Part shown: positions 27,415-35,618 of the stretch, in pieces
Position numbering within the stretch: the stretch's first letter is position 1
Layout of the letters: each line of letters starts with the position of its first letter
From: Anaeromyxobacter diazotrophicus
GTDB taxonomy: Bacteria > Myxococcota > Myxococcia > Myxococcales > Anaeromyxobacteraceae
Direction: 5' to 3'
NCBI RefSeq assembly: GCF_013340205.1
Contig: NZ_BJTG01000003.1
Location: 124,001 to 188,000, forward strand
Length of the DNA stretch: 64,000 bases
Notes under the pieces: model-generated
What the model was told of the DNA's origin: nothing
Database searches by the model: none
The model's input: the letters and a program-made list of their open reading frames with translations, nothing else
Program-made: the position numbers and the translations under genes

Positions 27415-27617
27415 GGGAATACAGCGTGCCCGGGGCTCCACGACGGGCGCCGGTGACGGAAAGCCGAACACACCTGTATGCCGGTCCGGCGAACCGAGTC
27501 GGAGCCCCGAACGGGGCTCGTGGCGAGGGCGCACGCCCAGAGCAGCTTCTTAGAGTGTGGGTGGCAGGGGCCCGCGGTGGCAGGAAGCGTCGCCGCGGTC
27601 GCCGAGCAGGTGGGAAC

Positions 27618-28007
27618 ATGGATGGACCGGTGCTGCTGCTGGATGACGACGCCGATCTGAGGTTCGTTCTCTCGGAGTTCGTCGAGCTGCAGTGCGGTCG
27701 CCGGTGTCTCACGGTCGGTAGCTACCAGGAGCTGGTGGCCGCGGCGGACGCGGTCTCGAGGTGTTCGGTGGCGCTGCTCGACGTCAACCTCGGGGCGGGC
27801 CAGCCCACCGGGATCGACGCCTATCGCTGGCTGGTGGGCCAGGCCTTCGGCGGCCGACTGTACTTCTTCACCGGGCACGCTCGGAGCCATCCGCTGCTGG
27901 CGGAGATCGAGAAGCTCGGCGGCGTCCAGGTCCTGTCCAAGCCGCTCGACTCCGACAAGCTGATGGAGGTGCTCGCATGCCCGACGCCCCAGGTCTCGTC
28001 TCGGTAG
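27618..28007 (+). CDS. Stand-alone receiver-domain response regulator
   Basis: A 129-residue protein consisting of one receiver domain and nothing else. Acidic pocket residues Asp9-Asp11 (LLLDDDADLR), phospho-acceptor Asp55 (VALLDVNLGAG), Thr/Ser in FFTGHAR and the conserved Lys in VLSKPLD are all present. The start is ATG with GGTGGGAA upstream. It overlaps the following membrane gene by 31 bases, so the two are co-translated. Such CheY-like proteins pass phosphate on or act by binding another protein; no output domain is present. It is divergent from the membrane kinase gene. Confidence 0.85.
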   Translation: MDGPVLLLDDDADLRFVLSEFVELQCGRRCLTVGSYQELVAAADAVSRCSVALLDVNLGAGQPTGIDAYRWLVGQAFGGRLYFFTGHARSHPLLAEIEKLGGVQVLSKPLDSDKLMEVLACPTPQVSSR

Positions 28008-28843
28008 GCGGCGGTCCGCACGCTGGCTCGGTTCCGGCTGCGAAGACGCTCTCGGCGCTGGCGGCGCTGGGCTGCGCGGTGGCGGCGGTGAGGTTCCTGT
28101 TGCTCGACGACGCCCACCTGCACCGCGTCGGGTTGGGGTGGCTGATCGACGCCGTGGTCTGCGCCGTCGTCTTCGCGTCGCTCGTGCTGCGCCGCGGCTG
28201 GAGCGCGCTGCAGGCCGAGGCCGTCTCCTTGCTGCTGATCGGCACCACGCTGGTGGCGCAGGTCCACGCGGACTGGAACAGCGCGCTCTCCTCGGTGCGG
28301 TTCGCGCCGTTCGAGGGGTTCAAGATCGTGGCGCTGGTGGTCGCGACGGTGGTGCCCTTCCGCCCGGCGGTGGCCTACGCGCTGGTGGGGATCTGCGCGG
28401 TCATGCCGGTGGTGCTGTATGCCCTGATGCCCGCGCAGATGCGGGCGGAGCTGCCCATCGAGGCGCCCTGGACCACGGTGATCTACCCGCTGATCGCCAC
28501 CGGGATCCTCGTTCACCGCGTGCGGGCCCTGCGGATGGAGCGAGAGATGATGCGCGCGTCGGCGCAGCGGGAGGGCCTGGAGCGGTTCGCCAGGGTGTCG
28601 CTGGCCTACCGCGACCTCACCAACTCACCGCTGCAGGTCATCGAGCTGCTGCGCGCCGAGCTGTCCAGGAAGCACCCCGAGTCCAAGGTGCTCCTGGATC
28701 ACCTGCAGCGGAGCCTCGGGCGGCTGCGGGGCACGGGCGAGATGCTCTCGCACGCCGAGCACCAGGTGATCTGGACCTCGAAGGAGGAGGGGTTCGACGC
28801 CGCGCACGTGATCGACGAGTACCACCGCGCCGCGGCACGCTGA
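27977..28843 (+). CDS. Membrane protein with degenerate histidine-kinase dimerisation helix
   Basis: A 288-residue protein beginning inside the receiver gene. About six hydrophobic segments lie between residues 22 and 185 (LSALAALGCAVAAVRFLLL, WLIDAVVCAVVFASLVL, AVSLLLIGTTLVAQV, IVALVVATVVPF, AVAYALVGICAVMPVVLYALM, TTVIYPLIATGILV). The C-terminal 100 residues look like a kinase DHp helix pair (RFARVSLAYRDLTNSPLQVIELLRAEL...LLDHLQRSLGRLRGTGEML), but the His expected before the DL.N.PL motif is replaced and no ATP-binding domain follows. So it cannot be a normal histidine kinase; it may be a membrane docking partner or phosphatase for the overlapping receiver. Confidence 0.75.
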   Translation: MPDAPGLVSVGGGPHAGSVPAAKTLSALAALGCAVAAVRFLLLDDAHLHRVGLGWLIDAVVCAVVFASLVLRRGWSALQAEAVSLLLIGTTLVAQVHADWNSALSSVRFAPFEGFKIVALVVATVVPFRPAVAYALVGICAVMPVVLYALMPAQMRAELPIEAPWTTVIYPLIATGILVHRVRALRMEREMMRASAQREGLERFARVSLAYRDLTNSPLQVIELLRAELSRKHPESKVLLDHLQRSLGRLRGTGEMLSHAEHQVIWTSKEEGFDAAHVIDEYHRAAAR

Positions 28844-28921
28844 TCGCCCGCCGCGGGGCTCGGTTACATCCAGCCCTCCCGTCAGGTGGTCGACCTCACC
28901 GAGGCCCCTCGCGCCCAGCGA

Positions 28922-29353
28922 TCAGCGGGTACCCGCCGCGCGTCCGCGCGGCGGCTCGCCTGGGACCTCGCGCGCAGGCCAGCTGCGACGCCCGCTCCGC
29001 GCTGCGGCGAACGCGCAGGCGATCGCGTCGGTCAGCTGCGCCAGCTCGAAGGGCTTCGCGAGGCACCGGTAGGCGCCTGCGTTCGTGGCGAGCTCGAAGA
29101 GGCGCTCCGAGCAGTGCCCCGTCACCAGGATGACCGGCAGCGCGTCGTCGCGCTCACGGATCGCGCCCAGCAGCTCGAGGCCATCCATGCCAGGCATGGA
29201 GAAGTCGGTCACGACCACGTCGGCGCGGTCCATCCGCGACAGCGCTTCCGGGCCGGAGCGTGCGAGGAGCGCCTCCCACCCGCGGCTGGAGACTATCTTC
29301 GCGAGCAGGCGCAGGATCGTCGGGTCGTCATCCACGAGCAGTACGCGGGACAT
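28922..29353 (-). CDS. Stand-alone receiver-domain response regulator
   Basis: A 143-residue single receiver domain. The start ATG at 29353 has CTGGAGGG upstream; the frame extends to 29464 but without a site. Asp8-Asp10 (LLVDDDP), Asp50 (VVVTDFSMPGMDGLELL), Thr in ILVTGH and Lys100 (CLAKPFE) make a complete phosphorylation site. Closest in style to the receiver of the NtrC-type regulator in this window (shared VVTD.(A/S)MPGM.GLELL.AIR.RDD.LPVI). The tail is basic, Arg/Pro-rich and probably disordered. It converges with the previous membrane gene. A sigma-54-like promoter lies about 116 bases upstream. Confidence 0.85.
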   Translation of the reverse strand: MSRVLLVDDDPTILRLLAKIVSSRGWEALLARSGPEALSRMDRADVVVTDFSMPGMDGLELLGAIRERDDALPVILVTGHCSERLFELATNAGAYRCLAKPFELAQLTDAIACAFAAARSGRRSWPAREVPGEPPRGRAAGTR

Positions 29354-29720
29354 ACCAGCCCTCCAGGAATGGGGCGAGGGCGCGCTGACGCTGCGGGGGG
29401 AATTGCGGGCGCGCCCCCGCCCCGAGGACTCACGTGCTGCCTCGTGTGAACCCTCGCTTGGCACTCAAGCGAAAACGGTGCCAATCCGCGGCGGACGCCG
29501 GATCGCTCGCATTGGTGCCGAGTCGCTTGCCCGCACGCTGGGCTTTCGCACGTCGTAGGCCCGGCAGGTGTCGCTCGATCCGGCACGTGCCCGGTGGACG
29601 AGGGCGCGGCCGTGCCGGCGCTGCGGGGTCGGAAGTCCGCACAGCGCCGTCATTCCCGCGTGGCGCGGTCCCTGGCGCGCACCCTGCATGCGTCCGGCCC
29701 GCGCGAACGGAGGTGTACGG
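29354..29720. other. Non-coding divergent region between receiver gene and ppk2
   Basis: No supportable gene. The notable sequence is TTGGCAC (29458-29464) facing GTGCCAA (29478-29484) across 13 bases, and a third GGTGCC 35 bases further. On the minus strand part of this reads as a sigma-54-type promoter. The rest shows nothing I can interpret. Confidence 0.5.
29469..29484 (-). promoter_or_regulatory. Candidate sigma-54 (-24/-12) promoter
   Basis: On the minus strand the sequence is TTGGCAC-N5-TTCGC style: a perfect TGGCAC -24 element followed at the correct distance by TCGC where consensus is TTGC (one mismatch; GG and GC exactly 12 bases apart). It points at the single-receiver gene starting at 29353, leaving a leader of about 100 bases. 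The NtrC-type regulator encoded 3 kb away would be a possible activator. Pattern match only. Confidence 0.35.
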
Positions 29721-30542
29721 ATGACGAGGAGCGGCGCTGCCGAGGAGCACGACGAGGCCGGGCCCGGCCGGCTGAGGGCGAAGGAGTACGCGAACGAGCT
29801 CCGGCAGCTCCACGTCGAGCTCGTGAAGCTCCAGGAGTGGGTGAAGCAGGAGGGGCTCAAGGTCTGCGTCGTCTTCGAGGGGCGCGACGGCGCGGGCAAG
29901 GGCGGGGTGATCAAGGCCATCACCGAGCGCGTCTCGCCGCGCGTGTTCCGGGTGGTCGCGCTACCCGCCCCGACCGACCGCGAGAAGTCGCAGATGCACG
30001 CGCAGCGCTACGTCGCCCACTTCCCCGCGGCGGGCGAGATCGTGATCTTCGATCGCAGCTGGTACAACCGCGCCGGCGTCGAGCGGGTGATGGGGTTCTG
30101 CACCGACAAGGAGGTACGGCACTTTCTCGAGATGGCGCCCGCCTTCGAGAAGGCGATGGTGGACTCCGGGATCCTCCTCGTGAAGTACTGGCTCGAGGTG
30201 AGCGAGGAGGAGCAGACCCGGCGGCTCCAGGAGCGGATCGACGACGGCCGGAAGCTCTGGAAGCTCTCGCCCATGGACCTCCTGTCGTACAGCCGGTGGT
30301 ACGACTACTCGCGGGCGCGCGACGAGATGTTCGCGGCGACGGACACGGAGTTCGCCCCGTGGTGGGTGGTGCGCTCGGACGACAAGCGCCGCGCGCGGCT
30401 CAACTGCATCCGCCACCTGCTCTCGCTGATCCCGTACCAGGACGTCACGCGGCCGGGGACGGTGAAGCTGCCGAAGCGGCAGGAGCCGGGCGGCTACCGC
30501 GAGCCGACGCACCCGTTCAGGCTCGTGCCGGAGAAGTACTGA
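29721..30542 (+). CDS. ppk2: Class I polyphosphate kinase 2
   Basis: A 273-residue cytoplasmic enzyme; ATG 29721 follows GGAGG. Walker A is FEGRDGAGKGG (Lys60), the lid and Walker B include IVIFDRSWYNRAGVERVMGFC, and the family signature continues with LKYWLEVSEEEQTRRLQERIDD-like text and WKLSPMDLLSYSRWYDYSRARDEMF. These are the PPK2 hallmarks, and the single P-loop domain of this length is class I, which phosphorylates nucleoside diphosphates with polyphosphate. The role is recovering GTP/ATP from stored polyphosphate. It stands alone and converges with the barrel gene over a hairpin. Confidence 0.95.
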   Translation: MTRSGAAEEHDEAGPGRLRAKEYANELRQLHVELVKLQEWVKQEGLKVCVVFEGRDGAGKGGVIKAITERVSPRVFRVVALPAPTDREKSQMHAQRYVAHFPAAGEIVIFDRSWYNRAGVERVMGFCTDKEVRHFLEMAPAFEKAMVDSGILLVKYWLEVSEEEQTRRLQERIDDGRKLWKLSPMDLLSYSRWYDYSRARDEMFAATDTEFAPWWVVRSDDKRRARLNCIRHLLSLIPYQDVTRPGTVKLPKRQEPGGYREPTHPFRLVPEKY

Positions 30543-30562
30543 GCGAGCCATCCGTGGACGTG

Positions 30563-30597
30563 TCGCCCGCCCCGGCGCGAAGCTCGCGGGCGGGCGA
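30563..30597. terminator. Hairpin between convergent ppk2 and barrel gene
   Basis: TCGCCCGCC (30563-30571) pairs with GGCGGGCGA (30589-30597) around a GC-rich loop that can itself fold. It sits 20 bases past the ppk2 stop and just past the stop of the minus-strand gene, so it could end transcription from both sides. There is no U-tract, so strength is uncertain. Confidence 0.5.
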
Positions 30598-30600
30598 TGC

Positions 30601-33195
30601 TCAGAACCCGAACACGCTCGAGAGGTAGAACCCGGTCCCCTCGTCCGAGCGGACGACGGTGAAGCTCATCGTCGTGTCGAGCTGCATGCCCGACGCTCCG
30701 GCGTGCAGGGCGAGCCAGGCGCCGCCGCCCGCGGCTGGGTGCCACTTGCGCGAGGTCTCGCCGGACACGAACACGCGGCCGACGTCCCCGAGCGCGAGGA
30801 GGCCGTACCTGAGCGGCACGATGGCCGAGTACCAGCCGAGCGGGATGCGCAGGTCGGCGTTGGCGACGATGGAGGCGTCGCCCGCGTACCTGTTCAGCGC
30901 GTAGCCGCGCAGCAGGTTACCGGTCGAGCCGCCGGCCAGGTCGAGCGGCGAAGGCAGCCCCGCGCCCCCGATCGACGCCGCCTCGAAGTACGGATGACGC
31001 CCCCACACCTTCTCTCCGGCCGCGCGGACGCTGAGGAGCGCGCTCGAGAGGACGGGGGAGCCGAACATCGCCCCCGCCTCGGCGCGCGCCTTCGTGAACC
31101 CGGCGGCGTTGTCGAGCCAGGGCGGGTAGTAGCGGGCGCTGACGTCGGCGTGGACGCCGCGCTTGCGCGTCAACGCGCCGGTGCGCGTGTCGAGACCGGC
31201 GCCCACCTCCACGCTGCCGAGCGTCATGTCGCCGGAGCCGTAGGCGCCCGTCGCGGGCCCGAGCGCGCTCCTGGCGGTGTTCGAGAAGTGCTCGAACCCG
31301 AACCCCGCCCGCGCGCGCAGCGGCCCGAGGAGGCTCGCCGTGACGAGCGGGCGCACGACGAGGCGGTGCTGGTCGACCCGGTAGAAATCGTGCGACGCGA
31401 GGGCGGAGTCACGCTGGGTCGCGTTCCCGAAGCCGTAGAAGTTCGCGAAGTCCACGCCGGAGTATCCGACGTACGCGAGCACGCCGAACGGCGACTGCGT
31501 CCGCAGGTCGAGCTGGTACTCGAGGCGCGGCTCGCCGAGGCCCGTCGACCACGCGGCGGCGAAGGTCATCTGGTCCGCGAACGGCTCGCGGCCGAAGCCG
31601 AAGTGCGTGCGCTGCAGGCGCGCGCCGGCGAAGAGCCCGCGCGTCCCGTCGTACGAGAGCTGCGGGAACACGAGGTGGTCGGTGCCCCAGTCGCGGAAGC
31701 GCTCGTACCGGAGGTGCAGCTCGTCCGGCACGGCGGGCGCCGAGTCGCCGGCTTCCTCGGACGGCGGAGCGGCCGCGCCCGTCCCGCGCTCGATCGAGGC
31801 CTTCGCGAGCGCGGCGGCGCCAGGGTCGTCGCGCACGACGCGGACGAGGATCGCGTCGTTCCTCTCGCCCGCCTCGACCACCGCGTCCGCGCCGCCGAGC
31901 AGGTAGAGGCGGATCTCCGAGGTCTCGCCGGGGCGGAACGAGCGGCGGAAATAGGGCGGTCCGAGCGGCTCGCCCGTCGCGGGGTCGCGCAGGCAGAGCG
32001 AGAGGTCGACGCCGCCGTCGCGCGACCGGCGGATCGTGGCCACGTCGGCCTGCACCGTCCCGTACACGTCCACGTCCTCGGCGAGCAGCCGGTAGAAGGC
32101 GTGCGAGGCGGCGGGGAGCGCCTCGCGCCGCGCGCGCAACGCCCGCTCGAGCGTGGCGCCGTCCCGCGCGTACAGCTCCGGCGGGAGGTGGCGGACCGCG
32201 CCGGAGATCGCCTCGTCCGTGAGACGCGCGACCACGTCCGAGGTGACGTCGCGCCAGTCGGCCTCCTCGAGCGGGACCAGGAAGCGCCGATCGGTGTAGC
32301 GCCCGGAGAACGTCAGCTTGTCGATCGCGGGGTACTCGTCCCCGAAGCTCGCGAACTGCTTGATGTAGTACTCGGCGATCGACGGGAAGGCGCCGCCGAA
32401 CCGGGCGAACGCCTGATCGCGATCGAGGGGCACGGGCCGCCACACGCGGCGGCCGCCCTCCTCGAAGCGCAGCCAGCGCCACTGGCTGGCGTGCCGGTCC
32501 CAGTCGCCGATGAAGACGTCCATGAGCCGCGCGCGCAGGTACGCGCGCGCGTCGAGCCGCTCGTCGGTCCGGGTGTCGAGGCGCGCGAACAGCTCGTACG
32601 TGTGCAGCGCCTTCTCGGCCCCGGCGAAGCCGCGGCCCGGGCGCTGCTCGATCGCGCCGAGCATGCCCGCGAACTCGCCCCGGAACGTCCCCAGGCGCGG
32701 ATCGTCCGGCATGACGAACAGCTCGGGGGTCGCGTGCAGGACGCCGGCGGCCTCGAGCAGCGGAGCGACCACCAGCGACGCCGTGGGATGCGCGGTGCTC
32801 GTGAGGTCGCGCATGACCTCGGCGAGCTGAGATTTGCGCGTCTCCTCGTCCATCGCCCGGCGCGGATCCTTGTCCACGGAGCGGAAGGACCACGCGTGGC
32901 CGTTCGCGCTCTTCAGGTGGAGGCTCGACGTCTGCTGGCCACCTCCCGTGCGCACGGGGCTGAGGCCGCCGTCGAACGTCGAGAGGTCGAGCTTGGGCAC
33001 CCGGAGCGGCGTCGTCCAGTCGTCTCTCCACGGTCCGCCGAAGAGGAGCCGGAACGGCCAGCTCGCGCGGTACTCCGGGCCTGGCGTGACGACGACGGGC
33101 TCCGACGGTCCCTGGTCGGCCGCCGCTGCCGGAGAGCACGTCGCCGCGATGATCGATGCCGACACGGCCATGGAACGGATGAGCACGATGACCAC
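30601..33195 (-). CDS. Two-part outer-membrane protein: kinase-like N-terminus and BamA-type barrel
   Basis: An 864-residue protein with a signal peptide (MVIVLIRSMAVSASIIAATCSPAAAAD). Residues 30-400 contain a region with ARLMDVFIGDWDRHASQWRW...WRPVPLDRDQAF, which looks like the catalytic and metal-binding loops (DRH, D.DQ) of the HipA/FAM20-like kinase fold. Residues from about 510 to the end are a beta-barrel with surface-antigen features (HYE-like strands, FGFGREPF, GGSTGNLLRGYALNRY, DLRIPL, ending SSVFGF with C-terminal Phe) as in the BamA/TamA bacterial surface antigen domain. It starts 10 bases after the metallophosphoesterase stop. The kinase-like reading is an inference from short motifs; the barrel is firmer. 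Confidence 0.75.
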   Translation of the reverse strand: MVIVLIRSMAVSASIIAATCSPAAAADQGPSEPVVVTPGPEYRASWPFRLLFGGPWRDDWTTPLRVPKLDLSTFDGGLSPVRTGGGQQTSSLHLKSANGHAWSFRSVDKDPRRAMDEETRKSQLAEVMRDLTSTAHPTASLVVAPLLEAAGVLHATPELFVMPDDPRLGTFRGEFAGMLGAIEQRPGRGFAGAEKALHTYELFARLDTRTDERLDARAYLRARLMDVFIGDWDRHASQWRWLRFEEGGRRVWRPVPLDRDQAFARFGGAFPSIAEYYIKQFASFGDEYPAIDKLTFSGRYTDRRFLVPLEEADWRDVTSDVVARLTDEAISGAVRHLPPELYARDGATLERALRARREALPAASHAFYRLLAEDVDVYGTVQADVATIRRSRDGGVDLSLCLRDPATGEPLGPPYFRRSFRPGETSEIRLYLLGGADAVVEAGERNDAILVRVVRDDPGAAALAKASIERGTGAAAPPSEEAGDSAPAVPDELHLRYERFRDWGTDHLVFPQLSYDGTRGLFAGARLQRTHFGFGREPFADQMTFAAAWSTGLGEPRLEYQLDLRTQSPFGVLAYVGYSGVDFANFYGFGNATQRDSALASHDFYRVDQHRLVVRPLVTASLLGPLRARAGFGFEHFSNTARSALGPATGAYGSGDMTLGSVEVGAGLDTRTGALTRKRGVHADVSARYYPPWLDNAAGFTKARAEAGAMFGSPVLSSALLSVRAAGEKVWGRHPYFEAASIGGAGLPSPLDLAGGSTGNLLRGYALNRYAGDASIVANADLRIPLGWYSAIVPLRYGLLALGDVGRVFVSGETSRKWHPAAGGGAWLALHAGASGMQLDTTMSFTVVRSDEGTGFYLSSVFGF

Positions 33196-33205
33196 TCCTT
33201 CCCGA

Positions 33206-34222
33206 CTAGCGCAGCTCGAGGGCTCGCGTGGCGCCGTCCGGGGTCTCGGCGCGGCAGGCGGGCGCGCCGCCGCGCGCCATCGCGAGGCCGTCCTCGCTCA
33301 GGATGTCGCGCACGTCGCAGCGGAGGAGCATCCCCCGTGTCGCCCTCAGCTTGAGCCCGGTGTCGAGCTTGATGAGCCACGCGTCGCGGTTCATCGCGAT
33401 CGCCCCCGCCGCGCCGAGCGCGTCGGGATCGTGGCCGAAGACGACGCCGTTGAGCCCGAGCTCGCGCAGCTGACGCCTCATCCGCGCGAGGCGCCGCTTG
33501 CTTCGCCACCAGCCGTGGTACTCGAGGATCGATCGGGGGTCGAGGAGCTCCGCGAAGGCGTCGCGATCCCGCCTGTGGATCGTCTCGTCCAGGTGGGCGA
33601 GCGCCGCGCGCGCGCCCGGCCCGTCGTCGTCGTCGATGTAGCCCGCGTGGGCGAAGAGCCAGCTGCCGACGAACGCAGCGATGGGCAGGGCTCGCAGGTA
33701 CTCGCCGAACGGCGTCGCCTGGAGGGCCCGCGGCGCGAACCGCTGCGGGAGCCCGAGCTCCGCGCGGTGGAGCGCGGCGCTCGCCATGAGCTCCGGCGTC
33801 GCCGACCGCGGATGCGCGAGGAGCTTGGCCTCGTGATTGCCCATGAGCGCGACGACGCGGCTGCCCGCGTCCGCCGCCTCGCGCTGCAACCGCTCGAGCA
33901 GGAGCACGACCCCGACGCTGTCCGGTCCGCCGTCGACGAGATCCCCCGCCACGACCAGGAGCATGCGGCCGCGCTGGGCGTTCCAGGCGACCGTCGGCCC
34001 TCGGCGGATCGCGAGGCGCGACGCCACGAGCAGGGCCCCGAGCTCCTTCAGCCGGCCGTGGACGTCGCTCACCGCCCACAGGGTGTCGTACCCGGCGGCG
34101 AGCTCGGCCGCCGAGATCTTCACCCAGGCGCGCGAGGGCGGCACGGGATCCGCCGGCGCCGCGCCCGCCGGGCTCGCCGACCAGAGCGCGACGGCGGCTG
34201 CGAGGGCGCGCGCGGTCCTCAT
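33206..34222 (-). CDS. Secreted metallophosphoesterase
   Basis: A 338-residue calcineurin-like phosphoesterase with a signal peptide (MRTARALAAAVALWSASPAGAA). The metal ligands are in order: DVHGR (first Asp and His), GDLVDGG, GNHE, HAGY and GHDPD, giving the full two-metal centre. The products are therefore likely hydrolysed in the periplasm. The start overlaps the upstream gene's stop by four bases (ATGA), and the downstream barrel gene starts 10 bases after its end, so the three are one operon. The family cleaves phosphomono- or diesters; the substrate is unknown. An insert YIDDDDGPGARAALAHLDETIHRRDRDAF separates the last two motifs. Confidence 0.9.
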   Translation of the reverse strand: MRTARALAAAVALWSASPAGAAPADPVPPSRAWVKISAAELAAGYDTLWAVSDVHGRLKELGALLVASRLAIRRGPTVAWNAQRGRMLLVVAGDLVDGGPDSVGVVLLLERLQREAADAGSRVVALMGNHEAKLLAHPRSATPELMASAALHRAELGLPQRFAPRALQATPFGEYLRALPIAAFVGSWLFAHAGYIDDDDGPGARAALAHLDETIHRRDRDAFAELLDPRSILEYHGWWRSKRRLARMRRQLRELGLNGVVFGHDPDALGAAGAIAMNRDAWLIKLDTGLKLRATRGMLLRCDVRDILSEDGLAMARGGAPACRAETPDGATRALELR

Positions 34223-35418
34223 CGCCGGGCCAGCACGATGAGGAAGCCGACGACCGCCAGCGTGATGCCGTAGATGAAGACGTGGTACGTGAGCCGCAGC
34301 GTCTGCCCGCGCGCGTTGATGATCTTCCGCGCGAAGTAGAGGTGCTCGATGACGCTGCGCTGGAACTGGGGCGGATCCGCGAGCAGCGCGCCCATCCGCG
34401 CGGTGTAGTCGGGGAGCGAGCTGGGCGTCTCGTTGAAGAACGAGATCAGGTTCGAGTCGCGCAGGCGCGCCTCCGCGGCGGGGAGCTTCTCCTTCGCGGC
34501 GCGCATCGAGTTGACCGAGAGGAGCACGACCACCAGGTTCACCAGCAGCAGAAAGGCGGCGGGGACCAGCAGATCGCGATCGGCGTGGATCCGGCGCCCC
34601 AGCAGCGCCAGCACGACCGAGATCATGATCGCGTTGACGTGGATCATCGTGCTCGTCCGGTGATCCGCGAGCCCGATGAGCCCCAGCTGGATGCGCGTGA
34701 CCTGGTAGTACAGCGTCTCGGCGCTCTTGCCGATGCGCTTCGCGACGTCGCTCTCGCCGTCGGCGCGCTCGCGCTCGACGTTCCGGAGCTGCTTCCTGAG
34801 CTGCCGCTGCAGGCGCGCCAGGTTGACGGCGCGGCCCGGACCCCAGGTGAGCTGGGCGAAGCGCGTGCGATAGGGATGGGCGCCGAAGAAGGCGATGCAG
34901 TGCTGGGTCCACTCGACGTCGGAGAACGTCTTCCCCGAGCGGCGATTGAGCTCGAAGCGCAGGAGCTCGATGCGCTCGACGTAGTCACTCGCCGCGAGGA
35001 CGGCGAGCCGCGCGTCGTGCAGGACGTCCGTGGGCGTCACGGCGTCGACGGGCGCTCCGTCGGCCGGCGCCGGCCGCTCGACGCCGTCGGGGCCGCCGAA
35101 GCAGGCGGCAACCTGCTCGCGCGAGGGGTGATGTGCCTGCTGCTGCTCCAGGAACTGGAGACACAGCTCGAGGCTCTTCGCGTGATCGTCGCTGCCCATC
35201 GCGTAGCAGGCGTCCTCGAACCAGGCGCACAGGACCGCGACCTGGCGGGCCTCGTCGGCGAGGTGGCTGCCCTTCGCGATCTCCTTGGACGCGTCGACGA
35301 TCTCGCGGGTCCGCGCGAAGTGATGGTACTCGAGGATGTCGCGCTCGGCCGCGGCCCGGAACAGCGCGAAGACGTGCTCGCGAGCGGCGCGCGCGACGTG
35401 GTTGTGTGGCTTGGCCAT
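34219..35418 (-). CDS. HD-domain protein with Pycsar-effector-like (PycTM/DUF5706) membrane module
   Basis: A 399-residue protein. Residues 1-200 are a divergent HD phosphohydrolase-like domain: YHHFARTREIVDASKEI and AWFEDACYAMGSDDHAKSLELC align with the H...HD...H pattern, but the key HD dipeptide is ED. The C-terminal half carries three hydrophobic segments: TMIHVNAIMISVVLALLG, LVPAAFLLLVNLVVVLLS and LTYHVFIYGITLAVVGFLIV, with the intervening R..N.ISFF and a YFARKIINARGQTLRLTYH-type stretch that marks the Pycsar effector transmembrane family. Known members are membrane effectors triggered by cyclic nucleotides; no cyclase gene is next to this one. First gene of a three-gene operon. Confidence 0.75.
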   Translation of the reverse strand: MAKPHNHVARAAREHVFALFRAAAERDILEYHHFARTREIVDASKEIAKGSHLADEARQVAVLCAWFEDACYAMGSDDHAKSLELCLQFLEQQQAHHPSREQVAACFGGPDGVERPAPADGAPVDAVTPTDVLHDARLAVLAASDYVERIELLRFELNRRSGKTFSDVEWTQHCIAFFGAHPYRTRFAQLTWGPGRAVNLARLQRQLRKQLRNVERERADGESDVAKRIGKSAETLYYQVTRIQLGLIGLADHRTSTMIHVNAIMISVVLALLGRRIHADRDLLVPAAFLLLVNLVVVLLSVNSMRAAKEKLPAAEARLRDSNLISFFNETPSSLPDYTARMGALLADPPQFQRSVIEHLYFARKIINARGQTLRLTYHVFIYGITLAVVGFLIVLARR

Positions 35419-35618
35419 GAGCCTCCTTCAGAGCCCGAATCCAGCTGCATTGCACTGAATGGGCCAGCCGCATGGCACTCGAGCCAGGCGAGCGACGACG
35501 CCGAGATCTCGCGGGGACCGAGCCATCCGACGGCGCCCGTGGCCGCGAAACCGGCGACAGCCTGTCGAGAATCCAACAGGCGCCGCCACGGCTGCATGTG
35601 GCAGGCGCCGCGACTCCG

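Noticed and set aside
34219-35418. Complete Pycsar system
   Set aside because: No cyclase gene is adjacent; only the effector-like membrane module is present.
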